Positions 53,001-62,535 of a stretch of DNA of 64,000 bases are shown here, in pieces. The notes beneath the pieces were generated by a model. That model ran no database searches and was not told the origin of the DNA. It saw nothing but the letters and a program-made list of their open reading frames with translations. The position numbers were made by a program, and so were the translations under genes. The stretch comes from Diadema setosum. Lineage: Eukaryota > Echinodermata > Echinoidea > Diadematoida > Diadematidae. How positions within the stretch are numbered: the first letter of the stretch is position 1; the number at the start of each line of letters is the position of its first letter. The stretch covers positions 34,234,560 through 34,298,559 of the forward strand of contig CM067067.1 in the NCBI GenBank assembly GCA_033980235.1, read 5' to 3'.

Positions 53001-56000
53001 GTATAAATACAGTGGTATGTTGAAGAGAGTATCATTTTAGAAACTCCCATAAAGTATTGAAAGTGGAAGGTAACATTTAGTACATTTTTATCGACCATTA
53101 GATTTTGAATTGAATTTTTTTCGGGGCTCACCGTAAATTCCAGTACATTACTAGGCTACCTTTGCAGACCCATGCACTGCATGTGTGTCCATCATGTATA
53201 TTTTGTGAAGAAAGTTCATCAAAACTTACAAACATTTCTATAATATACATTCTTGCCACACACTCTATATGTTATTACATCAGCTCTTATACTTTTAGAT
53301 TTCTGTTTATAGATAAAAAATACAGAAGACTGCAACAAAAAGGCTTAAGTGTGGCTCACACACAGAACTACTGAGTAGTTGAGTTTTGTGCATTATTCAA
53401 ATTGTAGATAACTGTTGACTTCCAAATTTCTCAGCAGTGGCCTAAACAAGTCCCCTGAGGTTCATATTTAATGTTTTGCTGCATTTTGGGAGGTCTTTAA
53501 AAGGTGTCCCCTACCTTTAAATGCTCTTACAACACTGAGTCTTGAAAACAAACAGTGTATGATTGATGAGCATGTTTAAATTAATAAAAATCAAAGTATA
53601 GATTAAAAACCCTATAAACATGACCCAAGTTGGATTTCTATCCCAAATGATGCCATGAAATAGGGATCATTATAAAACATTTTCATCTTTGATTGTGCAA
53701 TGGTGTCAGAGAGAAAGAGAGAGAAAGAAAGAAAGGAAATGCAAAGAGTAGAAACAAACAGGTGGTTTGTAATCAATAAATATATAATGCACAGCTGGGA
53801 CTATAAGTCTATCAATAGAAGTGAATCGGTGTGAAAACATATTGTACATCTATCAATGTGTTGTGTGCCATTCCAGTGTGTACCACATAGAAAGAAAATG
53901 TGTCTGAAGTGTTCATCAGTGTTGTACTGTTTGCATACAGTCATGGTAGATGAAATCTGTGAAATTAGCCTGTTAACTATGATGCCAACCCTACATGCCA
54001 CTGGCACATCTTTTGGTGTGAAATACAAAATAACAATGTAAAAACAGCAAAATTTGTTCTCATTTGTGCACGGCATTGATTGAGTCAGACAAATAGCAAA
54101 GCCAGATACTCAGAGTACGGTATAGCATTACATACTGTACATTCATGTCCACATCTGTGTCAGTGGAATATTCATTCATGTTCATGAGCAAGTTTTTATT
54201 CTTGTTTTGATAAACTATGCAGAGATGCTGACTATTGTTGTTGTTGTTTTTTTTTTTTTTTTTTGCAATAGCAAGTACTCCTCCCCCCCCCCCAGCAAAA
54301 AATCCTGCTGGTTTCCTAAAAAATACCGCTTTTTCCATATTGCGTGACTACGCATGTCTATTGCAATAAAGGCAAAATACTGTTTTTCTACCAAAAATAG
54401 AAAAAAAAACCTTTTCAGCTTTCAGAATTCTGCATTAATGTTTTCAAGGTTGGCATCCATGCCTATGGATGAAAAATGCATGTTCATCACAATGGAAAAT
54501 TGAACCATACTTGAAGTTTATGACATAATCTTTGTAGGTTCTTCAGTAATGACATTGTACAACCTATCTTTCCTTGTTTTGTTGTAGTAATTAGATGTGT
54601 GTTTTTGTGAGTGAGTGTGTGTGTGTGTTTGTGTGTGTGTGTGTAAAGTGCATTGTCAGATGGTAAGACTAGAATTCCTTCTCACATTTCTTGAAAAAAA
54701 AATGTGAATGATTAAAAAGAATTAGTAATGATTATGCATGCGTTACATTCCTTGGTCACTTCATAACTTTCTCATATTTTATTGATTAAAATTTGTTATA
54801 TGTCATACATCCTATGACGCTTTTTTGTCTTCTTCTTCTGCTGCCCTCAGCTCTGCGCCAGAGACCTCAGAGTGCCCGTGGGCGCGGCCGCGGACAAGGT
54901 TCCCCTCGGGCTACCCCACAGACGCCCATGACTGGCCGAGGACATCAGCCGATGCTTCAAACACCACAGGCCGCCATGCTGAGTGAGTTCTGTCCTTCAA
55001 GTGTGAAAACAGTCTGTCAGTTTGATTATATATGTATCAAGTTATGTAGATTAAGGAATCCTATAAGGTGATGAAGCAGATCTTTGTATATTACCTGGTT
55101 GAAGAGAAAAGCTTGATTAAAGATGATGCAATCATCGCTAATTGATTGGAGTTGCATAGGCGATGGCTAAAACCCATTTTTCTTTTCCTACCTACTCTGA
55201 TGGACAGGGTCACCAGGCACCGTGAGACCCATTCTTACCCAGGAGCAGGGTACCTTCGACAAGCTGGTAGGGTACCTGGTGGGAGACGGACCCAGCAGCC
55301 GCTATGCTCTCATCTGCCGCCACTGCTATGCACATAACGGCATGGCCTTAAAGGAGGAGTTTGAATATCTTGGTACGTTTCCATCCTCTCCCTCCACCCC
55401 CCCCCCCCCCCCCCCCACACCCCAGCCCCTATCTCATTGACCTGCTTTTAACCTCATTTCACTCCAGATGATGAACAATCTACAGCCCTGTATGATTTAA
55501 ATGCACTGAATAAAATGCAAAATTGCTCGCATTGCTAGCAGTGAAGTTTAAGTCATTCTGTTTGTAGGCATATTGATATTCTTCTTGCAATTTTGTGTAA
55601 AAGTCAAAAAGCCAAACACAGCAGATCAAAGAAAAAGTACTGAGCGAAGGAGAGTTAGGCAAATGATGGGACATAACATTTCAAGAGATCATGTCTCGTC
55701 TTTGTTGCTTCTTCCAGCCTTCCGCTGTGCATACTGTGGAACCTTCAATCCAGCCAAGAAGGTGCGGCCAAACGCTCCCAAGCTGCCAGAGGTACCTGCA
55801 ATCACCCCAGGTCCCAAAACAGGTCAGAACACCCGTGAATATTTCATCACGTCTGCCAAAGAAGTTATGTCTCTGCCACCTTTTGTTTGTGTGTTTGTTT
55901 GTCTCTTAACAGTATTCAATACTTAACAAGTAATGAATGAACTTTGATGACAACTTTCTGGATAGGTCTGTTGTTGTAAAGGAAACAGGTACAGTGAACT

Positions 56001-56571
56001 GTATATGCTGGTCTATGCTATTGATGTATGTTGTAAATTCATCGATGTTGTCTTGATCTATGATGACAAAGGTGTCATCGACATACCTCTACCATATTCT
56101 GGGGGCTCACAATAAACAAGGATGGTAACATTCTGGTGGATTGAAGGAAGTAGTATTCATCATTTGCAAGTTTCACGAAAAATTGTCAAACAGATAACTT
56201 TTTTTTTTCATGATTTGTGAAATAAAGATTTCAAGACATTTTGTATTTGGATCATGAAAATATGGAATGAAATGTAGCAAAATATTGTGTCTTTTTTTTC
56301 TAAAGTGGGGCAAGAGCGCAGAGAATCTGGGTCATCCAGCAGTGGTAGCGAGGCGGGCAGCTCAGACTCGGCCAACAGCCCCCCTGAGCAGTCTGAACAA
56401 CCCACAGCATCCATCGATGAGGTGCAGGCCACGGGCGAAACCGCTGGCAAAGAGTCTGGGGAAGAGGGCGTGGCCACGGCCACGCAACCAGGGCAACTGG
56501 AGGAGCCGCCTGCATCGGAAGCGGCTGCCATGGCAACGAGTGAAGGGAAGGATCAGGATGATGAGAGATAG
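47023..56571 (+). CDS. LNPK: Lunapark, ER three-way junction protein; 9 exons, 387 aa, complete
   Basis: Exons are 47023-47049, 48566-48795, 50152-50210, 50718-50758, 52024-52162, 54851-54982, 55208-55372, 55718-55822 and 56306-56571. All junctions are GT-AG with consistent phases, 1164 nt in total. In order the protein has MGAILNKF (Gly2, the position N-myristoylated in vertebrate Lunapark), a charged coiled-coil (residues 15-45), TM1 (46-66), TM2 (74-98), a second charged helix with ESYKKAKEILEKFDP (ETYKTAKLILERFDP in the human protein), a proline-rich and RG-rich linker, the conserved block VGYLVGDGPSSRYALIC, and a zinc finger with Cys246, Cys249, Cys268 and Cys271. A Ser-rich, acidic tail follows. 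Lunapark acts in the ER membrane with both ends cytosolic, stabilising tubule junctions opposite atlastin. At 387 residues it is slightly shorter than human LNPK (about 428). Confidence 0.96.
48566..48795 (+). CDS. LNPK: Lunapark exon 2: coiled-coil, TM1 and start of TM2
   Basis: 230 nt, acceptor TTGCTCGCAG, donor GTAAGT, phase 0 to 2. It encodes TVEILEGIDKDIERL, GRLMLYSVIGYLVMALFFYF and LVQILPLLFSPF. The human protein has TVEVLESIDKEI and WVGRLILYSSVLYL at the same places. Confidence 0.95.
49034..49079. repeat. (AATTG)n microsatellite, probable LINE tail
   Basis: About nine GAATT units following TATAAACTTGTAAAAATCCA and a short A run in Lunapark intron 2; the layout resembles a LINE 3' end. 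Confidence 0.85.
49538..49987. mobile_element. Inverted-repeat element in Lunapark intron 2
   Basis: Terminal repeats CAATTCTCGGTATTGCCAAT / ATTGGCGATACCGAGAATTG differ by one base. GCGCAC motifs follow each end. About 450 bp, low homology between arms beyond the ends, no recognisable transposase. Confidence 0.78.
50152..50210 (+). CDS. LNPK: Lunapark exon 3: end of TM2 and juxtamembrane basic region
   Basis: 59 nt, acceptor CACCTACACAG, donor GTGAGA, phase 2 to 1. It encodes IWFVRKALHWYFVKRIARN. It aligns with human IWSIRTVIIFFFSKRTERN. Confidence 0.93.
50718..50758 (+). CDS. LNPK: Lunapark exon 4: 41 nt exon, second helix start
   Basis: Acceptor TTTTTTCAAG, donor GTAAGT, phase 1 to 0. It encodes DLALEELRNQKKNV, matching the human segment EALDDLKSQRKKI. 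Confidence 0.92.
50760..54850 (+). other. LNPK: Lunapark introns 4 and 5 (around exon 5)
   Basis: No mobile element recognised. Simple repeats: poly-C/poly-A junction (51463-51488), T-run and C-run (54248-54294, in part), (GT)n at 54600-54645. A lone AAGGCAAACAG|GTAATT at about 50940 is not an exon: the flanking exons align to the family without a gap. Confidence 0.5.
52024..52162 (+). CDS. LNPK: Lunapark exon 5: second helix and proline-rich start
   Basis: 139 nt, acceptor CCTTGGTGCAG, donor GTGAGA, phase 0 to 1. It encodes ESYKKAKEILEKFDPSAV, the Lunapark family block before the linker, then a Pro/Thr-rich stretch (PPPTPIQRTPSP). Confidence 0.95.
54851..54982 (+). CDS. LNPK: Lunapark exon 6: RG-rich disordered linker
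   Basis: 132 nt, acceptor TGCTGCCCTCAG, donor GTGAGT, phase 1 to 1. It encodes QRPQSARGRGRGQGSPRA and a Pro/Gln/Thr-rich remainder. The RG cluster is not something I recall from vertebrate Lunapark. The symmetric phase would allow in-frame skipping. Confidence 0.88.
55208..55372 (+). CDS. LNPK: Lunapark exon 7: conserved core and first zinc-finger CxxC
   Basis: 165 nt, acceptor TGATGGACAG, donor GTACGT, phase 1 to 1. It encodes DKLVGYLVGDGPSSRYALIC and RHCYAHNGMALKEEFEYL, the most conserved part of the family. Cys246 and Cys249 are the first metal ligand pair. Confidence 0.96.
55718..55822 (+). CDS. LNPK: Lunapark exon 8: second zinc-finger CxxC
   Basis: 105 nt, acceptor TGCTTCTTCCAG, phase 1 to 1. 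It encodes FRCAYCGTFNPAKKVRPNAP, with Cys268 and Cys271. The chosen donor is ACAG|GTCAGA. A second GT 12 nt upstream (CCAG|GTCCC) would give the same phase and drop four residues. Confidence 0.93.
56306..56571 (+). CDS. LNPK: Lunapark exon 9: acidic C-terminal tail and stop
   Basis: 266 nt from acceptor TTTTTTTCTAAAG to TAG at 56569-56571. It encodes a Ser-rich stretch (GSSSSGSEAGSSDSANSP), then an acidic, Ala-rich tail ending KDQDDER. Vertebrate Lunapark also ends in an acidic disordered tail, but the sequence is not conserved. Confidence 0.9.
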
Positions 56572-57170
56572 CAGTGCATCTCTGCATGGTCCAAATTTTT
56601 TTCAACATCACCATGATCATGCAATGCAGTAAGCAAAAACTCTTTGTCATTTATTGCTGAAACACCAACAAACAAAAAAGTACGCAAGCATCAAGCAAGT
56701 TGTTGGTACGAGGAATCGATATTCAAGCTAATGTATTGTGATGTTCTGTCGTTGACTCTTTTGGGTTTAATTGGATGTTGTGCTTGGTATTTGAAAATAT
56801 AGCATTTGCTTTGCCAAAAGTTTCAATTGCATTTGTAAATACGAAGCAGTGTTGTTTGTTGAATTGTGGTTGGATGTTTATGGTAAGCATGAACAGTGTC
56901 TGTCGCCTTGCTGACATTAGATCTGCTCAGTTGAGCAAAGCCAGAGTTTGACATTGACACACCAAAGGTAATCCCTACACTGGTATGTCAAACGATCTTG
57001 TTGGTTAAAACAGTCATGTTGCCCGGCAGTGCGATTGCTGTCGCATGTAAATCATCAAGAACTTTATGCATAGTTTTTAGAAGATTGGGCAAACCTCTGC
57101 ACTTCAAAAGGGGAAGTTTTTCTGCTCATAAAATGCAGATTCAGTAAAGGCAGGAAGATGAATAAAGACC
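56572..57170 (+). promoter_or_regulatory. LNPK: Probable Lunapark 3' UTR with candidate poly(A) signal
   Basis: An AATAAA hexamer at 57161-57166 lies 590 bp after the stop, followed by TC/TG-rich DNA. Another AATAAA is at 57761-57766. Which one is used, or whether the UTR runs further, cannot be told from sequence alone. Confidence 0.35.
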
Positions 57171-57922
57171 TCAGTCAAAGTTTTGAGTGAAATTAGATTT
57201 TCCTTTCAAAAGTTATGAAATCTTGAAAGTGTTGATTAATTCCACCAACTCCCCTCGCTAGATGGTAACTTTTACAACAATTTGTCTTTTCACAGTAGAA
57301 AAAATGATATCTTAAAAGAAAAAAACAGACTTTCAAATTATCTTCTTTTTGTTGAAAGTACACATTCCTTTAACCTGTTGAAAAATGATAAGGTAACTAT
57401 GATCATCTGTACATTCTGGAGGAGCTTAGTCATGTTTCTCTTACAGCGTCCTCCGAATATGACTTTTTCTGAAAGTCCTTTTATATTTTGTTTATATCAT
57501 TCTAGTGCTATGACATCACAAACTATAGAGTTCTTTAATCCAGAGAGCGGAGCACATAGCACTTTACTGAAATTTGAAACAATCATCACTTTTGACTGTA
57601 ATATGTAATTGCCCTCAAACTTTCAATGAGTGCTTCACTGATCTGTTTGCATTCATTGGATCCCCATACGTCATTGGAAAACTCACTCATTCTGTCTACA
57701 TTACAGATGTGCTGCTACTCAACAAAATGACATTTAGAAGCAACCTCCTCCCCAACATGAAATAAAGAATTTGATTGCTTAGTGTGCTCACACTTTGCCT
57801 GATCTTATTTATATGTGCAGTTTCAGAAAAACTACAAGCAGCATTGATTAAATTTTGCTTTCATTTTCTGTGCATCAATCGCTCTTTCTCTCATCTTTAC
57901 GAACAAATTTGTCAGCAAATTA

Positions 57923-58493
57923 CTGTATACGCCATATATTTAGCAAGTCTAAATTTTTGCAAACTGGGATTCCCTGACGATTTCGCTAGTGGTTAAATTC
58001 GCGATTGTGGAGTAAAGTACTGAACAGAAATGTATAGACCGATTCTGTGACGCGCTATGTGTATTTTTGGCTTGGGCAGCGCCATTACTGGGGTGTCTCA
58101 GCCGACCCCCCTCCCCTCTCCCCCACCCCCTTCCGCGCGCGGAATGAAAAACTGATGCATCAGTTGTTTTAGCCAATGGGCGTCTCGTACTGAGTGCGCG
58201 AATGCTTGCTTAGTGCGCGAACCTTTGTTACAAGTGCGCGATAAACATGTTGCCTGGGGAGTGGGGGAGAGGAGGGGGGGGGTAGGCCAAGACACTTCAA
58301 AATGAGCTCATGGCTTCGCCCAGTGCCACATATTGTCTGCTGCCCTCAACGAACCCGAATCGGTCTATATGTGCATGTCATATTCATATCAAGATCAGAG
58401 TCAATATTTTCGTGTGTCTTTATATTCGCGAAAAGCACCTGACTCGCGAAATTCGCGAAAATAAAAACCTTGCAAAATGTTTGCCGTATACAG
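57923..58493. mobile_element. TA-flanked MITE, complete copy, host of a nested MITE
   Basis: Ends CTGTATAC / GTATACAG, TA at 57921-57922 and 58494-58495. Both halves align with the copy at 16972-17538. It contains the nested element 58033-58369. CGCGAA motifs cluster near the right end. Confidence 0.87.
58033..58369. mobile_element. MITE nested in 57923-58493
   Basis: Inverse ends TATAGACCGATTC / GAATCGGTCTATA. Inner part is GC-richer with CGCGCG and poly-C/poly-G segments (CCCCTCCCCT..., GGGGGAGAGGAGGGG) that could themselves pair. The homologous region of the 16972 copy lacks this sequence. Confidence 0.8.
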
Positions 58494-58499
58494 TAAGCA

Positions 58500-59828
58500 G
58501 TCATTGTGGATATTACAGACCAAATGTGCTTTTTGTGTTGGCTATTTTTTTTTGTGTGTGTTCCATTACTTAAGTGCCTCTACACATGTGTGCGTATGAT
58601 CTAACTATAAAATGGGAAGAGCGTCATTGAAAATTTAATTTTTTTTTCATGACATGTCTTATGATTTAAATGATGAACTTTTTGATACTTTGTGGAATTA
58701 TCAAATAGTGTTTCTCGCAACTACTATACAATTGCTTGTCAGAGCCTATGTGAGTAAAGCCGGATGGGTAATATACATGATATGTTGCAAAAGAGAGAAA
58801 ACTTAGAATTTCCTCTCCAGAAGTAGCACCAATGCACAAAACATACAAACCAATGCAAACTGTTTTCTTTGTAATGGCATTCAAGTATTTCATTTTTTTT
58901 TCTCCTTAGGGCTGCTTTATCTACTAGGTACTGAGGTGCTTATAAGCAGCAAAGATTATTCATGTAATAGTTTTTTCCTGTCATTGCAGATGGTAGCACA
59001 CATTTCAAAGGCATTGTGGGTAATTATATGTTTAAGATATGATGCAGACTGAGACCTCCCAACAGTTCTGAATTTTGAGGAGAGAATCCAAATTTTGACC
59101 ATTCCCAGTTCATGATTCAATAGGAGCTTTCTGTTTTTCTTGATAATTTTACTCCACACTCCTATGGAAACTGCTCTTTCTTTGTAACTCTTGAGCCAAA
59201 TCAGCCTTATTTTTCAGTCAGAAAGGTTGGGAGGTCTGTATGGTGTTTTTTTATCATTATTTTTTTTTTTATTAATTTGATGTCTTACTGATTCTCATTT
59301 CCAACAACACAGGATGCAAAATTCAGAGTTTAGATAGTCATTCATTCATTGCAACAAAAAAGAAAACCACAAAAAAATCACAACTCATCCAGTAAACATG
59401 TTGTAAAATGGGATTATTCTGCTGCATTTTGGCATATAGGTTTTAATTATTTATCATTATTTGCCTGTAGGCCACCATACAGCTCAAGGCTCCCATACCT
59501 AATGGCGGATATTATCAGTGTATGAGACCACAAGTCTGTATGTGGAATTGTATAAATCGGGAAATGAAATAGAGTTTTAGAGTTGGTTTCCCAAAATGAC
59601 TGTGGTTTTAGAGAAGTGATTGTGCCAATTGATTTGGGGGCATCTGATATGAAGTGATGTGCTTTAATCAGAAACAAAATGGGGGGGGGGGGGACTGGTC
59701 AACAGAATATGTGGTTGTGAGCGGCTGATCAGTTGATTTGTGCTTTACTTTATAATTTGCGATAAGTCACATTATTTCATTAAAAAAAAATAATAAATCA
59801 GGAATCTTTGCTTTCAGGTATGCACTGT
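58500..59828. other. Downstream of Lunapark, unassigned
   Basis: AT-rich, T runs (59255-59275), poly-G (59683-59694). No coding or element signature. Confidence 0.5.
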
Positions 59829-60016
59829 CCAACCTGGCAGCACGATCAGGCAATACGACAGTGTCCCATACGTGTTTGGTATGCATATGATGAATGCATG
59901 ATTGATGTTACTGCGATGTTCTGCAAGCCGGCTGTGTTAATTGATCTGTCTCATATTCAACCATACGCATAAGCACGTGGGACACTGCAGTAATGGCAGA
60001 TGGTGCTGCCAGGTCG
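59829..60016. mobile_element. Short foldback MITE with ACCTGGCAGCAC ends
   Basis: CAACCTGGCAGCACGATCAG on the left and its imperfect inverse ending GGTGCTGCCAGGTCG on the right. The inner arms share CAGTGTCCCA(T)ACGTG / CACGTGGGACACTG. Confidence 0.8.
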
Positions 60017-60616
60017 AATCAATTTATAGTATGTTTAACAATCAACACCTATGGAGTGACCAATTATTTAAATACATGTAGAATCGTGTGTGTTAGGTAC
60101 TTTTGTTGTTTTGTTTGATTGTTTGTCTTTGTTTGTCTAGGAGGCCTAATACATTTGTGCTTCTCTTCACTGATGCAATAAGTCTATTCATTTTCGTGTG
60201 TTCTTGGTATTGAAAATATTTATCATGACCAAACATTCAAGATAATTTATATTTCTTTGATGCTTATGTGTAAAGGTTTTTATTTTTTCTTGTAAAAAAA
60301 AAATAATGACAAGATACTTGAGCATTGTATTATAATCATTTCATAAAATAGGACAGAACTGAAAGTTTTGATTGAACTTCGTCTTTGAATTTCATCGTAT
60401 TTGTAAAGATGCTTAACAGACATCAATTTCGTGCGTCAGAATGTCAAACTTGTTACTCAGTGCATGGACATGCATTCACAGGTTGTTGCTAAGTATTTTA
60501 GATTCTTTTTCTTCCATATTGTGCTGTAGATTTGGATATGCATGTTAGTACAATTATACAGATTTGACCCAGATGAAGTGATAAAGGTATGCTTCTTGCA
60601 TACAATGTGAACTTAG

Positions 60617-60930
60617 TGGCCCAAATTCACGAAGGTGGTACAATTGAAACCGTGATTTAAACCGTGGACAAAGACCATAGTTTTTATGGGGCGCCAAGTG
60701 ACGCATGACCTATTTCATTACGAAATCAGTCATTTCGTCAACGAGATTACCATTTCGTTAACGAAATTACAAAATGACCATTTCGTTAACAAATGATCAT
60801 TTCATCAACGAAATGACTGATTTCGTAACAAAATAGGCCATGCGACACTTGGCGCCCCATAAAACACTACGGTCTTTGTCCATGGTTTAAACCATGGTTT
60901 CAATTGTACCACCTTCGTGAATTTGGGCCA
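60617..60930. mobile_element. Large near-palindromic MITE (314 bp), possible TTA duplication
   Basis: Ends TGGCCCAAATTCACGAAGGT / ACCTTCGTGAATTTGGGCCA are perfect over at least 30 bp. Arms include GGCGCCAAGTG / CACTTGGCGCC and a centre of repeated ATTTCGT(T/C)AACGAAAT palindromes. TTA is present at 60613-60615 and 60931-60933. GGCCC ends with TTA would fit PIF/Harbinger-type MITEs. Confidence 0.9.
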
Positions 60931-62168
60931 TTATGTAAAATACTGATCATACCACTTAAAGCAAGAAGGGCATAAGTCCATGAAAAATCAAAGGGATGAT
61001 AAGGGAAAAGGTGTTTAGCACCAATCAGAGCTGCTGCTCCTCTGTATCTTCAGTAATGATTCTGCTATACTCACAGCCCAAAGGTATGGCTGAATGATGA
61101 GGGAAGAAAACGGCATATATTACACTTGTATGTGATTTTTTCCCCCTGTAATTTCAATCTTTAAATGAAATGTTGCAAGAGTTGTACGTTTCAAGTCAAA
61201 ATACTGTAGGGTAAAATACATTGCAAAGAGTCTAGAAGTACGCCAGTGAGTACTGGTATCCTTGTGCAAAAATTCCTTAAGTATGGTTGCCAGAAAATTG
61301 ATTCTCTTTTGTATGTAAATGTCCTTTGTTTTTTGTTCTTCTTTTTTTTTTTTGCCACCAAGCAAAATTAATGTGAACACAATATGTGGCAATAAGATGA
61401 TGAGGTTCCCATTCCCTAGATGAAACAGAAGACTAAAGAGAGTACACAATGTGCAGTTGTTTGCTTCTCACTAGGTATGCAGTAAACATGAGTCTTCATA
61501 CAAAATCAGTACAAGAACAAAAAGCCCAAACCCCAGAATTATCATTAGTTTAGATAGGCAAGTCCTCCTACACAGGATAGGAACATTGATATATAGGAAA
61601 CACTCCGTGGAGAAAATATTTTATGTCATAAACAATTTCATTCCAGAGATATGATGTAAACTGTGGCAGAATTACAACTCTTCATTATTGCTTGTTGTGT
61701 TAATGATGAATCAGAAAGCTAGAATTGCTCTAGATGTATCATTGCATGTGACGCTGTGCCGGTAATTCTGAGCCATTACATGCTTACATACTTGTCTGGA
61801 CACACTTGCCAAGCCGGAAAAAGATAAACCAATGTGAGAGAAAGTCATATTTAGTGCATAAAATATGGAAACAAGTGAATGCATTTCAAATCTGCTGTGA
61901 AGCAGCTTGTTCACTGAAATACACTTTAGATAACAGATTATATCTTGCCTCACTCTGATCTAATGACTAGTTGATGTAGACCACTTCATGCAGAGCACAT
62001 TGCCAAAATTTAAGATACTTTTTAACCCTATCTTGTTCATCTAATAGTGAAATATCTCACTGACCATTTATCGAACATGTTTCAAGGACTGTGGACTTAA
62101 TTAATTGAAATTAGTATTAATTAAAGATCGGCTTTAAGAATTGTACATGAGCCTTGACATGCTGCACT
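60931..62168. other. Unassigned AT-rich DNA
   Basis: No ORF with coding character, no repeat structure apparent beyond a T run (61343-61354). Confidence 0.5.
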
Positions 62169-62172
62169 TTAA

Positions 62173-62531
62173 AGGGGATGGCTAGTAACTGATCTGTGGG
62201 AATCAGTGGGAATGCTGGGGGATGATTGTTCTGATCCTTGTGGGATTCATTGAAGAATACATTATATATCTGTTGTTGTGTGAAAATTATTTGCTTCAGA
62301 ATGGTCTCATATTCAAGTAATGTGCAGTTTAATCGCCCCGTCACTGTACAGGCATGCTAACCTGGAAACATTAAACTGCACATTACTTGAATATGAGACC
62401 ATTCTGAAACAAATAATTTCCACACAACAATAGATACATAATGTACTCTTAAATGAATCCCACAAGGATTGGAACAATCATCCCCAAGCATTCCCACTGA
62501 TTCCCACTGATCAGTTACTTAGCCATCCCCT
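62173..62531. mobile_element. TTAA-flanked foldback MITE, family A copy 3
   Basis: 359 bp, ends AGGGGATGGCTAGTAACTG / inverse, TTAA at 62169-62172 and 62532-62535. Matches 17580-17932 and 25154-25510 along the full length. An extra T sits near the right end (GTTACTTAGCC). Confidence 0.92.
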
Positions 62532-62535
62532 TTAA

